64,000 bases of DNA from Streptomyces canus (GCF_041435015.1 NZ_CP107989.1:3658001-3722000); one strand, 5' to 3'; shown: positions 1 through 8,568, numbered from the stretch's first letter. Notes: generated by a model not told the origin, from the sequence alone. A program made the numbers and translations.

Positions 1-1217
1 TGGCGGTCACCGGCATCCTCGCGACCATGCCGTACATCGCGCTCCAACTGGTCGGTATCCAGGCGGTCCTCGATGTGATGGGCGTCGGCGGCGGCGAGAA
101 CACGAACTGGTTCGTCAAGGACCTCCCGCTGCTGATCGCCTTCGGTGTCCTCGCGGCCTACACGTACTCCTCCGGCCTCCGGGCCCCCGCTCTGATCGCG
201 TTCGTGAAGGACACGCTGATCTACATCGTCATCGCGGTGGCGATCATCTACATCCCGATCAAGCTGGGCGGGTTCGACGACGTCTTCGGCGCGGCAAGCG
301 AGAAGTACACGGCGGCCAAGGCCGGCGGCCTCGTCCCGCTGGAGGCGGGCCAGTGGACCTACGCCACGCTGGCACTGGGCTCCGCACTCGCGCTCTTCAT
401 GTACCCGCACTCGATCACCGCGACGCTCTCCTCCCGCAGCCGGGAGGTGATCCGCCGCAACACCACGATCCTGCCGCTGTACTCACTGATGCTGGGCCTG
501 CTCGCGCTGCTCGGCTTCATGGCGATCGCGGCCGGAGTCAAGGTCACCAACCCGCAGTTGGCGATCCCGCAGCTCTTCGAGGACATGTTCCCGGACTGGT
601 TCGCGGGCGTGGCCTTCGCGGCGATCGGCATCGGCGCGCTCGTGCCCGCGGCCATCATGTCGATCGCGGCCGCGAACCTGTTCACCCGCAACATCTACAA
701 GGACTTCATCAAGCCGGACGCCACACCCGCGCAGGAGACCAAGGTCTCCAAGCTGGTCTCGCTCCTGGTGAAGGTGGGCGCGCTGGTCTTCGTCCTCACG
801 ATGGACAAGACGGTCGCCATCAACTTCCAGCTCCTGGGCGGCATCTGGATCCTCCAGACCTTCCCGGCCCTGGTCGGCGGCCTCTTCACCCGCTGGTTCC
901 ACCGCTGGGCCCTGCTCGCCGGCTGGGCGGTCGGCATGATCTACGGCACGGTCGCCGCGTATGGCGTCGCCTCCCCGACCCAGAAGCACTTCGGCGGCTC
1001 GGCGAAGGAGATCCCGGGCATCGGCGAGATCGGCTACATCGGCCTGACGGCGTTCGTGCTCAACGTCGTCGTGACGGTGGTCCTGACCTTCGCCCTGAAG
1101 GCGGCCAAGGTCCCCGACGGCGTGGACGAGACCAGCCCGGAGGACTACACGGCGGACGCGGGCGACCCCGGGGTCCAGGTGGAGCTTCCGCCGGCGACCG
1201 CGGGTACGACCCACTAG
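1..1217 (+). CDS. Sodium:solute symporter (monocarboxylate permease-like), 5' end missing
   Basis: The reading frame is open at the window edge (frame starting at base 3), so only about the C-terminal 400 residues are present. The protein is a multi-spanning membrane transporter of the SSS family, which couples substrate uptake to sodium. Alternating hydrophobic segments run through it, and the stretch around ANLFTRNIYKDF is typical of SSS permeases related to MctP-type monocarboxylate transporters. The tail after the last membrane segment is acidic and proline-rich. Its start and partners lie outside the window, so the substrate (lactate, pyruvate or acetate would be usual for this clade) is inferred. 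A GC-rich hairpin follows the stop codon. Confidence 0.85.
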   Translation, partial: AVTGILATMPYIALQLVGIQAVLDVMGVGGGENTNWFVKDLPLLIAFGVLAAYTYSSGLRAPALIAFVKDTLIYIVIAVAIIYIPIKLGGFDDVFGAASEKYTAAKAGGLVPLEAGQWTYATLALGSALALFMYPHSITATLSSRSREVIRRNTTILPLYSLMLGLLALLGFMAIAAGVKVTNPQLAIPQLFEDMFPDWFAGVAFAAIGIGALVPAAIMSIAAANLFTRNIYKDFIKPDATPAQETKVSKLVSLLVKVGALVFVLTMDKTVAINFQLLGGIWILQTFPALVGGLFTRWFHRWALLAGWAVGMIYGTVAAYGVASPTQKHFGGSAKEIPGIGEIGYIGLTAFVLNVVVTVVLTFALKAAKVPDGVDETSPEDYTADAGDPGVQVELPPATAGTTH

Positions 1218-1228
1218 TCACGGTGCGC

Positions 1229-1261
1229 ACGGGCCGTCGGAGTTCTTCTCCGGCGGCCCGT
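1229..1261 (+). terminator. Hairpin terminator after the symporter
   Basis: ACGGGCCG at 1229-1236 pairs with CGGCCCGT at 1254-1261, with further partial pairing inside. It begins 11 bases after the symporter stop. There is no strong T-tract, which is common for Streptomyces terminators. Confidence 0.55.
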
Positions 1262-1290
1262 TGTCGTACCCGTCGGGCACACTCACCCGC

Positions 1291-1788
1291 ATGGACATCC
1301 TGATCCGCCCCGCGGTACCCGCCGACTACGAGCCCCTCGGTGAGATCACCGCCCAGGCCTACCTCCAGGACGGCCTTCTCCTGTTCGGTCAGAGCGACTG
1401 GTACCTCGAAGAACTCAAGGACGTGGCCAAGCGGGCATCCGCCGCGGACGTCCTGGTGGCCACGGAGAACGACGACATCCTCGGCGGGGTCACCTTCGTC
1501 CCCTCCGGGGGCCCTCTGGCCGACCTCGCCCGCCCCGGAGAGGCGGAGATCCGCATGCTCGCGGTGGCGCACGCGGCCCGGGGCAGAGGCATGGGGCATG
1601 CCCTCGTACAGGCCTGCGTCGACCGCGCGAGCGGCGTGGCCACCGGCGTCGTCCTGTGCACCCAGCCCACGATGCACACCGCCCACCGCATCTACGAACG
1701 CCTCGGCTTCACCCGCGCCCCCGAGCGCGACTGGAAACCGATACCCGGCGACGACTTCACGCTTCTCACCTACGAGTTGACGCTTTGA
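1291..1788 (+). CDS. GNAT-family N-acetyltransferase
   Basis: A 165-residue single-domain GCN5-related acetyltransferase, which moves an acetyl group from acetyl-CoA to an amine. The protein starts MDILIRPAVPADYEPL, the usual first strand and helix of the fold. The acetyl-CoA pyrophosphate loop is visible as R97-G-R-G-M-G102 after the strand EIRMLAVAH. A C-terminal YERLGFT segment is also typical. The ATG at 1291 is preferred over the upstream TTG at 1261 because the latter lies in the symporter terminator. The gene stands alone between that terminator and the nrd control region. The substrate cannot be read from the sequence. Confidence 0.85.
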   Translation: MDILIRPAVPADYEPLGEITAQAYLQDGLLLFGQSDWYLEELKDVAKRASAADVLVATENDDILGGVTFVPSGGPLADLARPGEAEIRMLAVAHAARGRGMGHALVQACVDRASGVATGVVLCTQPTMHTAHRIYERLGFTRAPERDWKPIPGDDFTLLTYELTL

Positions 1789-1798
1789 AGTCACCGCG

Positions 1799-1845
1799 AC
1801 ACAACATATGGGCCTGCTTTCCTCACCCGGCACAAGATGTATGCT
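1799..1845 (+). promoter_or_regulatory. Putative tandem NrdR boxes and promoter of nrdAB
   Basis: Two related 16-base elements, ACACAACATATGGGCC at 1799-1814 and GCACAAGATGTATGCT at 1830-1845, start 31 bases apart, about three helical turns. They resemble the NrdR box (ACACwATATmTwGTGT) found as helically phased pairs before ribonucleotide reductase genes. TATGCT at the end of the second box could serve as the -10 element. This is a consensus match by eye. Confidence 0.55.
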
Positions 1846-1970
1846 CATGCTCGCTGTCGCCGCAGGGGAATCCGGTGTGAATCCGGAACTGTCCCGCAAC
1901 GGTGTACTCATGTGTGCTTGAGCACATATGAGAGTCAGTCCGAGGACCTGCCGACAGCACGCCCGAGCCA
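1840..1970 (+). promoter_or_regulatory. Cobalamin (adenosylcobalamin) riboswitch
   Basis: The leader carries the conserved core of the cobalamin riboswitch: a GGGAATCCGGTGTGAATCCG element at about 1864-1883 followed by ACTGTCCCGCAACGG, then the B12 box (AGTCAGTCCGAGGACCTGCC) at 1933-1952. It lies directly upstream of nrdA. In Streptomyces such a switch lowers expression of class I ribonucleotide reductase when B12 allows the class II enzyme to work. The exact 5' edge of P1 is uncertain. Confidence 0.92.
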
Positions 1971-1973
1971 TAC

Positions 1974-1999
1974 GGCCCGGGTGTCCTGACGTCCGGGCC
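1974..1999 (+). promoter_or_regulatory. Hairpin downstream of the B12 box (candidate expression platform)
   Basis: GGCCCGG at 1974-1980 pairs perfectly with CCGGGCC at 1993-1999 across a 12-base loop. It sits between the aptamer and the nrdA start and lacks a T-tract, so it may act as a non-canonical terminator or a folding switch. Confidence 0.5.
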
Positions 2000-2093
2000 T
2001 CGTGGAATGGGCCGGTGGACGCGACGCCGTGTGCGCTCGTGTGCTGCCCCCTGCCCTCCGCAAGGCCCCGTGCCCAGCGAGGGAGAGCCCCAC

Positions 2094-4466
2094 GTGACCA
2101 TCGCGCCAGCCGAACCGGCTTCAGCGACCACCTTTGTGGACGAGGACGGTCCTGGAACCGCGTTGCTGCGGACCCTGACGGAGCTGACCGCCGACCTCCC
2201 CGACGCCGACCCCGGCAGGGTCGCCGCCGCCGCGCTGCGCGGTCGGTCCTCGCGTGCGGCCTCCCCCGAAATGGCCGTGGAGCTGCGCGAGCTGGCCACC
2301 GAGGCGGCGGCCGGCCTCATCTCCGAGGACCCCGCGTACAGCAGGCTGGCGGCCCGGCTGCTGACCATCAGCATCGCCGCGGAGGCCGCCTCGCAGGGCG
2401 TCACCTCGTTCACCGGATCGGTCGCCGTCGGACACCGCGAGGGCCTCATCGCCGACCGCACCGCCGAGTTCGTGCGGGTCCACGCCGAGCGGCTCGACGC
2501 CCTGGTCGACACCGACGCCGACGACCGCTTCGGCTACTTCGGCCTCCGCACCCTCCACAGCCGGTACCTCCTCAGGCACCCCCTCACCCGCAAGGTGATC
2601 GAGACACCCCAGCACTTCCTGCTCCGGGTGGCGTCCGGACTCGCCGAGGACGACACGGTCAGGGCGCTGGACGAGGTCGCCGCGCTCTACGCGCTCATGA
2701 GCCGCCTCGACTACCTCCCCTCCTCCCCCACCCTCTTCAACTCCGGCACCCGGCACCCCCAGATGTCGTCCTGCTACCTCCTCGACTCCCCGAAGGACGA
2801 GCTCGACTCCATCTACGACCGCTACCACCAGGTCGCCAACCTCTCGAAGCACGCCGGCGGCATCGGCCTGTCGTACTCCCGTATCCGCAGCCGCGGTTCG
2901 CTGATCCGCGGCACCAACGGACACTCCAACGGCATCGTCCCGTTCCTGAAGACGCTGGACGCCTCGGTCGCCGCCGTGAACCAAGGAGGCCGGCGCAAGG
3001 GGGCGGCCGCGGTCTACCTGGAGACCTGGCACTCCGACATCGAGGAGTTCCTGGAGCTCAGGGACAACACCGGTGAGGACGCCCGTCGTACGCACAACCT
3101 GAACCTCGCGCACTGGGTCCCGGACGAGTTCATGCGCCGGGTGAACACGGACGCCGAGTGGTCCCTCTTCTCCCCCGCCGACGTGCCCGAGCTGGTCGAC
3201 CTGTGGGGCGAGGAGTTCGACGCCGCGTACCGGAAGGCCGAGGCCGCGGGGCTCGCGAAGAAGACGATCCCCGCGCGTGACCTCTACGGCCGCATGATGC
3301 GCACCCTCGCGCAGACCGGCAACGGCTGGATGACCTTCAAGGACGCCGCCAACCGCACGGCCAACCAGACGGCCACCCCGGGCCATGTCGTCCACTCCTC
3401 CAACCTCTGCACGGAGATCCTGGAGGTCACGGACGACGGGGAGACGGCGGTGTGCAACCTGGGGTCCGTGAACCTCGGCGCGTTCGTCGACACGGCGACC
3501 GGTGACATCGACTGGGAGCGGCTGGACGCCACCGTCCGCACCGCCGTGACCTTCCTCGACCGGGTCGTCGACATCAACTTCTACCCGACCGAGCAGGCCG
3601 GGCGGTCCAACGCCAAGTGGCGCCCCGTGGGCCTCGGCGCGATGGGTCTCCAGGACGTCTTCTTCAAGCTGCGGCTGCCCTTCGACTCCCCCGAGGCGAA
3701 GGAACTCTCCACCCGGATCGCCGAGCGCGTCATGCTCGCCGCCTACGAGGCCTCCGCCGACCTCGCCGAGCGCGGCGGTCCGCTGCCGGCCTGGGAGAAG
3801 ACCCGTACCGCCCAGGGCGTCCTGCACCCCGACCACTACGGTGTCGACCTCACCTGGCCCGAGCGGTGGGCGGCCCTGCGCGACCGTATCGCCGTCACCG
3901 GACTGCGCAACTCCCTGCTCCTCGCCATCGCGCCCACCGCCACCATCGCGTCGATCGCCGGTGTGTACGAGTGCATCGAGCCGCAGGTCTCCAACCTGTT
4001 CAAGCGCGAGACGCTGTCCGGGGAGTTCCTCCAGGTCAACTCGTATCTGGTGGCCGAGTTGAAGAAGCTCGGCGTCTGGGACGCCCGCACCCGTGAGGCG
4101 CTGCGGGACGCGAACGGCTCGGTGCAGGGTTTCGCGTGGATCCCGGAGGACGTACGGGCGTTGTACCGCACGGCGTGGGAGATCCCGCAGCGCGGTCTGA
4201 TCGACATGGCCGCGGCACGGACCCCGTTCCTCGACCAGTCCCAGTCCCTGAACCTCTTCCTGGAGACGCCGACCATCGGCAAGCTCTCCTCGATGTACGC
4301 GTACGCCTGGAAGTCCGGGCTGAAGACGACGTACTACCTGCGCTCGCGCCCGGCGACCCGTATCGCCCGCGCCGCACAGGCGACGGTCCCCGTCCAGCAG
4401 CCGGCCCCCGAAGACGCGGTCGCCTGCTCCCTTGAGAACCCCGAGTCCTGCGAGGCCTGCCAGTAA
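2094..4466 (+). CDS. nrdA: Class Ia ribonucleoside-diphosphate reductase, large (alpha) subunit
   Basis: The 790-residue large subunit reduces ribonucleoside diphosphates to deoxy forms together with the radical-bearing NrdB. The GTG at 2094 follows the Shine-Dalgarno sequence GAGGGAGAG; the longer frame from 2007 would overlap the riboswitch platform. Visible signatures include SSPTLFNSGTRHPQMSSCYL with an active-site cysteine, NLCTEI, VCNLGSVNLG, and a C-terminal CEACQ redox-pair tail for re-reduction by thioredoxin. The N-terminus lacks the VxKRDG hairpin of a normal ATP-cone, although helices resembling the rest of the cone are present. The stop overlaps the nrdB start by one base, indicating translational coupling. 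B12 and NrdR control are inferred from the leader. Confidence 0.95.
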   Translation: MTIAPAEPASATTFVDEDGPGTALLRTLTELTADLPDADPGRVAAAALRGRSSRAASPEMAVELRELATEAAAGLISEDPAYSRLAARLLTISIAAEAASQGVTSFTGSVAVGHREGLIADRTAEFVRVHAERLDALVDTDADDRFGYFGLRTLHSRYLLRHPLTRKVIETPQHFLLRVASGLAEDDTVRALDEVAALYALMSRLDYLPSSPTLFNSGTRHPQMSSCYLLDSPKDELDSIYDRYHQVANLSKHAGGIGLSYSRIRSRGSLIRGTNGHSNGIVPFLKTLDASVAAVNQGGRRKGAAAVYLETWHSDIEEFLELRDNTGEDARRTHNLNLAHWVPDEFMRRVNTDAEWSLFSPADVPELVDLWGEEFDAAYRKAEAAGLAKKTIPARDLYGRMMRTLAQTGNGWMTFKDAANRTANQTATPGHVVHSSNLCTEILEVTDDGETAVCNLGSVNLGAFVDTATGDIDWERLDATVRTAVTFLDRVVDINFYPTEQAGRSNAKWRPVGLGAMGLQDVFFKLRLPFDSPEAKELSTRIAERVMLAAYEASADLAERGGPLPAWEKTRTAQGVLHPDHYGVDLTWPERWAALRDRIAVTGLRNSLLLAIAPTATIASIAGVYECIEPQVSNLFKRETLSGEFLQVNSYLVAELKKLGVWDARTREALRDANGSVQGFAWIPEDVRALYRTAWEIPQRGLIDMAAARTPFLDQSQSLNLFLETPTIGKLSSMYAYAWKSGLKTTYYLRSRPATRIARAAQATVPVQQPAPEDAVACSLENPESCEACQ

Positions 4467-5476
4467 TGCCCAGCAACCAGAACCTGCTCGACCCCGGCTT
4501 CGAGCTGACGCTGCGCCCCATGCGCTACCCCGACTTCTACGAGCGCTACCGGGACGCCATCAAGAACACCTGGACCGTCGAGGAGGTCGACCTCCACTCG
4601 GACGTCTCCGACCTGGCGAAGCTCAGCCCCGCCGAACAGCACCTCATCGGCCGCCTCGTGGCCTTCTTCGCGACCGGCGACTCGATCGTCGCGAACAACC
4701 TGGTGCTGACGCTGTACAAGCACATCAACTCCCCCGAGGCGCGGCTCTACCTGAGCCGCCAGCTCTTCGAGGAGGCCGTCCACGTCCAGTTCTACTTGAC
4801 GCTCCTCGACACCTATCTCCCCGACCCGAAGGACCGGGCCGCGGCCTTCGACGCCGTCGAGAGCATCCCCTCGATCCGCGAGAAGGCGGAGTTCTGCTTC
4901 CGGTGGATCAACGAGGTCGAGAAGCTGGACCGGCTGGAGTCCCAGGCCGACCGCCGCCGTTTCCTGCTCAACCTGATCTGCTTCGCCGCGTGCATCGAGG
5001 GCCTGTTCTTCTACGGCGCCTTCGCGTACGTCTACTGGTTCCGCAGCCGGGGCCTGCTGCACGGCCTCGCCACCGGCACCAACTGGGTGTTCCGCGACGA
5101 GACCATGCACATGTCCTTCGCCTTCGACGTGGTCGACACCGTCCGCAAGGAGGAGCCGGAGCTGTTCGACGACCGGCTCCAGCAGCAGGTCACCGACATG
5201 CTGGCGGAGGCCGTCGAGGCGGAGCTGCAGTTCGCGCGCGACCTGTGCGGGGACGGTCTGCCGGGCATGAACACCGAGTCGATGCGGCAGTACCTGGAGT
5301 GTGTCGCCGACCAGCGCCTGACGCGCCTCGGCTTCGCCCCGGTGTACGGCTCGGAGAACCCCTTCTCCTTCATGGAGCTGCAGGGGGTTCAGGAGCTGAC
5401 CAACTTCTTCGAGCGGCGTCCGTCCGCGTATCAGGTGGCGGTGGAGGGCACGGTCGACCTGGACGAGGACTTCTGA
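4466..5476 (+). CDS. nrdB: Class Ia ribonucleotide reductase, small (beta) subunit
   Basis: The 336-residue di-iron subunit generates and stores the tyrosyl radical used by NrdA. The metal-site pattern is readable: D72 in the first helix, E103 and H106 in EEAVH, a later glutamate in CIEGLFFYG, and glutamate plus histidine in RDETMHMSF. Y110 lies four residues after H106, where the radical tyrosine of the class Ia enzyme is expected. The acidic C-terminal tail ending DLDEDF is the usual docking peptide for the large subunit. The ATG shares a base with the nrdA stop, so expression is coupled. Confidence 0.95.
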   Translation: MPSNQNLLDPGFELTLRPMRYPDFYERYRDAIKNTWTVEEVDLHSDVSDLAKLSPAEQHLIGRLVAFFATGDSIVANNLVLTLYKHINSPEARLYLSRQLFEEAVHVQFYLTLLDTYLPDPKDRAAAFDAVESIPSIREKAEFCFRWINEVEKLDRLESQADRRRFLLNLICFAACIEGLFFYGAFAYVYWFRSRGLLHGLATGTNWVFRDETMHMSFAFDVVDTVRKEEPELFDDRLQQQVTDMLAEAVEAELQFARDLCGDGLPGMNTESMRQYLECVADQRLTRLGFAPVYGSENPFSFMELQGVQELTNFFERRPSAYQVAVEGTVDLDEDF

Positions 5477-5545
5477 CAGGACATCTTCAAGAATCGGTGG
5501 ATCCGGGCACGTGGGTGGTACGTCAAAGAGGGAAGGAGGCCATCC

Positions 5546-5998
5546 ATGCGCCCGATCCGCAAGACGACCCTCGCCCTCGCGACCCTGACGCTGCTCCTCG
5601 CGGGCTGCGGCACCGAAGCCGGGAACGGGAAGGGGGGAGGTGGCGACAGAGTGTCGCCGTCCTCCCCCACGCCCACCGCGACCGGGTGCACGACCCGGGC
5701 GGAACTCGGCGCCACCGACAGCGGGGACACCGTGTGCCTCGCGGTGGGCGACACGATCCGCATCTCGCTGGACGGGACGAAGAGCCGCCCCTGGAAGCCG
5801 GTCGCCGTCGACGGCAGTGGCCTGGAGGCCACCAACAGCGGCATCGTCCTGCTGCCCGGTGACGCGAGTTCCGCGTACAAGGCGGTCTCGGCGGGACAGG
5901 TGCGACTGAGTTCACAGCGGCCCCTGTGCGCCACCGAGACCGGCCGGGTCTCGTGCAAGGGAATTCAGGAGTGGCGGGTCACCGTGGAGGTGAAGTAA
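5546..5998 (+). CDS. Secreted lipoprotein, possible chagasin-like fold
   Basis: A 150-residue lipoprotein: a basic start (MRPIRKT), a hydrophobic core and the lipobox LAGC with lipidated C21, then a Gly-rich linker. The start has a strong Shine-Dalgarno sequence (GGAAGGAGG). The mature domain of about 105 residues contains GDTIRISLDG, a central RPW and a C-terminal WRVTVEVK strand. This recalls chagasin-type (I42) cysteine-protease inhibitor folds, but the match is weak and only inferred. Three cysteines in the mature domain could form a disulfide. It follows nrdB by 69 bases in the same direction and may be cotranscribed; a link to nucleotide reduction is not obvious. Confidence 0.7.
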   Translation: MRPIRKTTLALATLTLLLAGCGTEAGNGKGGGGDRVSPSSPTPTATGCTTRAELGATDSGDTVCLAVGDTIRISLDGTKSRPWKPVAVDGSGLEATNSGIVLLPGDASSAYKAVSAGQVRLSSQRPLCATETGRVSCKGIQEWRVTVEVK

Positions 5999-6135
5999 TG
6001 CCTCTGCGCGGCCCGGATCTGACGGTCGACCCGCTTGTCGTGCAGGACCCCGATCACCGACGGGAGCACCAGCAGGACGAGGATTCCGAGAACGGTCAGC
6101 ATTCCGATCAGTCCTTGTGTCTGTGCTGAAGTCAT
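5965..6135 (-). CDS. Small single-span membrane protein, convergent with the lipoprotein gene
   Basis: A 56-residue frame starts MTSAQTQGLIGMLTVLG and contains one clear transmembrane helix (residues about 8-29), followed by a basic segment (HDKRVDRQIRAAQR). The Shine-Dalgarno-like AAGGAG lies about 20 bases upstream of the ATG, further than usual, so the start is uncertain. The 3' end overlaps the last 34 bases of the lipoprotein gene on the opposite strand. The N-out or N-in topology and the function are unknown. The strongly membrane-like composition argues against a chance frame. Confidence 0.5.
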   Translation of the reverse strand: MTSAQTQGLIGMLTVLGILVLLVLPSVIGVLHDKRVDRQIRAAQRHYFTSTVTRHS

Positions 6136-6169
6136 GTCACTACTGTCGCGCCTCAGACTCCTTACCAAC

Positions 6170-6226
6170 AGTGGCAGGACTGCCGTGAACCCTCGATTTA
6201 CTGCCACTTCCGAGGCACACTGGCAG
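6170..6226. promoter_or_regulatory. Cluster of GTGGCAG/CTGCCAC half-sites before nrdS
   Basis: AGTGGCAG at 6170-6177 is the exact inverse of CTGCCACT at 6201-6208, with centres 31 bases apart. A tight palindrome, GGCAG-GA-CTGCC, occupies 6173-6184, and ACTGGCAG at 6219-6226 touches the nrdS start. The arrangement suggests an operator, perhaps autoregulatory. Confidence 0.5.
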
Positions 6227-6227
6227 C

Positions 6228-7193
6228 ATGCTGAAGAACGTGGCCGCAGTCGTCCTGGACGGTGTGAATCCCTTCGAGCTCGGAGTCGTCTGCGAGGTCT
6301 TCGGCACCGACCGCAGCGACGACGGACTGCCCGTGTACGACTTCGCGGTCGCCTCGGCCGAGGGCCCGACACTGACCTCACGGGCGGGCTTCGCCGTACA
6401 CGTCGAACACGGCCTGGAGCGACTGGAGTCGGCCGACCTGATCGCCGTGCCGGCCTGCGCCCGCTACGAGACGCGGGACTTCCCGCCCGAGCTGCTGGAG
6501 TCCCTGCGGAACGCGGTCGACCGCGGGGCACGGGTGCTCAGCGTGTGCTCCGGCGTCTTCCTGCTCGCCGCGGCCGGCCTGCTCGACGGCCGGCGCTGCG
6601 CCGTGCACTGGCACCACGCGGAGGAGCTCGCGCTCGCGTATCCGCGGTTGACGGTCGAGCCGGACGTGCTGTACGTCGACGAGGACCCGGTGATCACCTC
6701 CGCGGGCACCGCCGCCGGTATCGACGCCTGTCTGCACATCGTGCGCAAGGAGCAGGGCCCCGAGGTCGCCAACAAGATCGCCCGGCGCATGGTCGTACCG
6801 CCGCACCGGGACGGCGGGCAGGCGCAGTACATCGAGCGGCCGCTGCCCCGGTCCAAGTGCGACACCGTCGGCGAGGTGCTCGTGTGGATGGAGCGGCACC
6901 TCGACGAGGAGGTCACCGTCGAGCAGCTCGCCGAGCGCGCGCACATGTCCCCGCGCACGTTCGCCCGCCGCTTCCAGCAGGAGACGGGTACGACCCCCTA
7001 CCGCTGGATCCTGCGCCAGCGGGTGCTACTGGCCCAGCGGCTGCTGGAGGCGACGGACGAGACGGTGGACGCGATCGCCGGCCGGGCGGGGTTCGGCACC
7101 GCGGCCGCGCTGCGTCACCAGTTCCTGCGCGCGGTGGGCACCACCCCGAACGCCTACCGGCGCACCTTCCAGGGCCCGGAGGCGGCCGCCTGA
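6228..7193 (+). CDS. nrdS: AraC-family regulator with DJ-1/PfpI-like sensory domain
   Basis: A 321-residue regulator of the GlxA/FtrA type. Residues 1 to about 195 form a class-I glutamine-amidotransferase-like (DJ-1/PfpI) domain with the nucleophile-elbow motif SVCSGVFLLAAAGLL, and the C-terminal third is an AraC helix-turn-helix pair (EQLAERAHMSPRTFARRFQQ and a second helix near TVDAIAGRAGFGTAAALRHQF). The position after nrdAB matches the gene called nrdS in S. coelicolor. No Shine-Dalgarno sequence precedes the ATG, so it may be translated from a leaderless or separately started mRNA. Candidate operator repeats lie immediately upstream. The effector is unknown. Confidence 0.85.
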   Translation: MLKNVAAVVLDGVNPFELGVVCEVFGTDRSDDGLPVYDFAVASAEGPTLTSRAGFAVHVEHGLERLESADLIAVPACARYETRDFPPELLESLRNAVDRGARVLSVCSGVFLLAAAGLLDGRRCAVHWHHAEELALAYPRLTVEPDVLYVDEDPVITSAGTAAGIDACLHIVRKEQGPEVANKIARRMVVPPHRDGGQAQYIERPLPRSKCDTVGEVLVWMERHLDEEVTVEQLAERAHMSPRTFARRFQQETGTTPYRWILRQRVLLAQRLLEATDETVDAIAGRAGFGTAAALRHQFLRAVGTTPNAYRRTFQGPEAAA

Positions 7194-7194
7194 C

Positions 7195-8568
7195 CTACGT
7201 CCTCGGCATGGGTTTCAGCAACAGCCCGGCCGGCTTCAGCGTGATGCCCACCCGTGGCGTGTCGTCGGATCCGGGCACCTGCTCAAAGCGGTACTTCCGG
7301 GCCAGCGCCGCAGTGATCAGCGTCAGCTGGGCCATCGAGAAGTGGTCGCTCGGGCACTTCCGGTTACCCGTGCTGAAGGGACTCATGGCGTGTTTCGGCA
7401 CGGCCTTGGCCCGCTCGGGACTCCAGCGCAGAGGATCGAACTGCCGGCTGTCGTCGTACGACTTCGGATCGCGCTGGATCGCATACGGGCTGTACACGAT
7501 GTCGGCCCCGGCCGGAATGCGACAGCCACCGAGTTCCGTGTCCCGCACCGCCCGCCGCGTCAATATCCATACGGCGGGCCGTAAACGCATGACCTCGATC
7601 ACCAGATAGTTCGTGTACGTGAGCGCCCGGACGTCCTCGAATGCCACGGGACGTCCGCCGGTGACCGATTCGACTTCCGCGCACACCTTGTCCGCGTGTT
7701 CCGGGTGAGCGGCAAGAGCCTGGAGCAACCACATGACCGTGGCCGCGACGGTTTCGCTGCCGGGGGTGAGTATCGCGACGACCTGGTCGTGGACCTCCTG
7801 TTCCCCGATGGGCTCGCCATTCTCGTCCTTCGCCTCCAGCAATGCCGTCAGCAAATCGTCCGGCTTTTGACCTGATGCCCTGCGCTCGGCGACGATCTCG
7901 TCGACGAGGAGATGCAAATCGGCCAGTGCTCGATTGAATTTTCGGTTGGCCGGCAGGGGCAGCCGGTACAGCGGCCCGGCGGGTATCACCATCCGCCGGT
8001 ACATGCCCCGGAAGACGGTGGCGAGCGCGACGCACAGCCGTTCGGCGCGCTCGTCCATGAAGTCCCCGCGCAGCAGACAGCGGGCCGCGACGCGCACGGC
8101 GACCCGGAAGGCCTCGGAGGTGCAGTCGACGGTCTCACCGGGTCGCCAGCGCTCGGCGAGCGCATGCGCCTCCTCCTCCATGATCGGCCCGTACGCCGGG
8201 ATGGCGTCGAGCCGGAAGGCGGGCTGGATGACGCGCCGCTGCCGCCGGTGCTGGGGGCCGTTCGCGGTGGCCACGCCTTCCTTGCCGACCAGTCCCTCCA
8301 GGGACTCCCACAGCGGTCCGGCGATGATGAAGTCGGGGTTGAGCGCCACGGCTCCGGTCAGTTCGGGGGTGGTGGGCGCGTACACCGTCTTGGGGCCGAG
8401 CCTGAGGCGTACGACATCGCCGTGCCGCCGGAGCCCGGACATGAAGCTCAGCGGATCGCGGACCATCCGCCAGCCGTGGCCGAGGACGGGGACGCGCCCG
8501 CCCGCGAACGGCGGCTCACGCAACTCGGGAGCCACCGTGGCTTCGGGTTTCACGGATTCGACGGTCAT
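7195..8568 (-). CDS. cyp170A1: Cytochrome P450 CYP170A1-type, albaflavenone synthase
   Basis: A 457-residue P450 that, in S. coelicolor, oxidises epi-isozizaene to albaflavenone and has a second terpene synthase (farnesene-forming) activity. Seen here: the I-helix PGSET (269-273), ExxR as EVMR, and the heme loop [13 protein letters not shown] with a serine where the family consensus has glycine two residues after the cysteine. An aspartate pair in PDDLL (236-240) lies near where the moonlighting terpene-synthase motif is expected. The ATG overlaps the eizS stop as ATGA, so the two are coupled. Codon 329 (bases 7582-7584) is TTA, read by the developmentally controlled bldA tRNA. The gene ends one base from the convergent nrdS. 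Confidence 0.93.
   Translation of the reverse strand: MTVESVKPEATVAPELREPPFAGGRVPVLGHGWRMVRDPLSFMSGLRRHGDVVRLRLGPKTVYAPTTPELTGAVALNPDFIIAGPLWESLEGLVGKEGVATANGPQHRRQRRVIQPAFRLDAIPAYGPIMEEEAHALAERWRPGETVDCTSEAFRVAVRVAARCLLRGDFMDERAERLCVALATVFRGMYRRMVIPAGPLYRLPLPANRKFNRALADLHLLVDEIVAERRASGQKPDDLLTALLEAKDENGEPIGEQEVHDQVVAILTPGSETVAATVMWLLQALAAHPEHADKVCAEVESVTGGRPVAFEDVRALTYTNYLVIEVMRLRPAVWILTRRAVRDTELGGCRIPAGADIVYSPYAIQRDPKSYDDSRQFDPLRWSPERAKAVPKHAMSPFSTGNRKCPSDHFSMAQLTLITAALARKYRFEQVPGSDDTPRVGITLKPAGLLLKPMPRT

Noticed and set aside
2007..2093. N-terminal extension of NrdA from ATG at 2007
   Set aside because: It lies next to the riboswitch platform and is arginine/cysteine-rich out-of-family sequence; the GTG at 2094 has a good Shine-Dalgarno.
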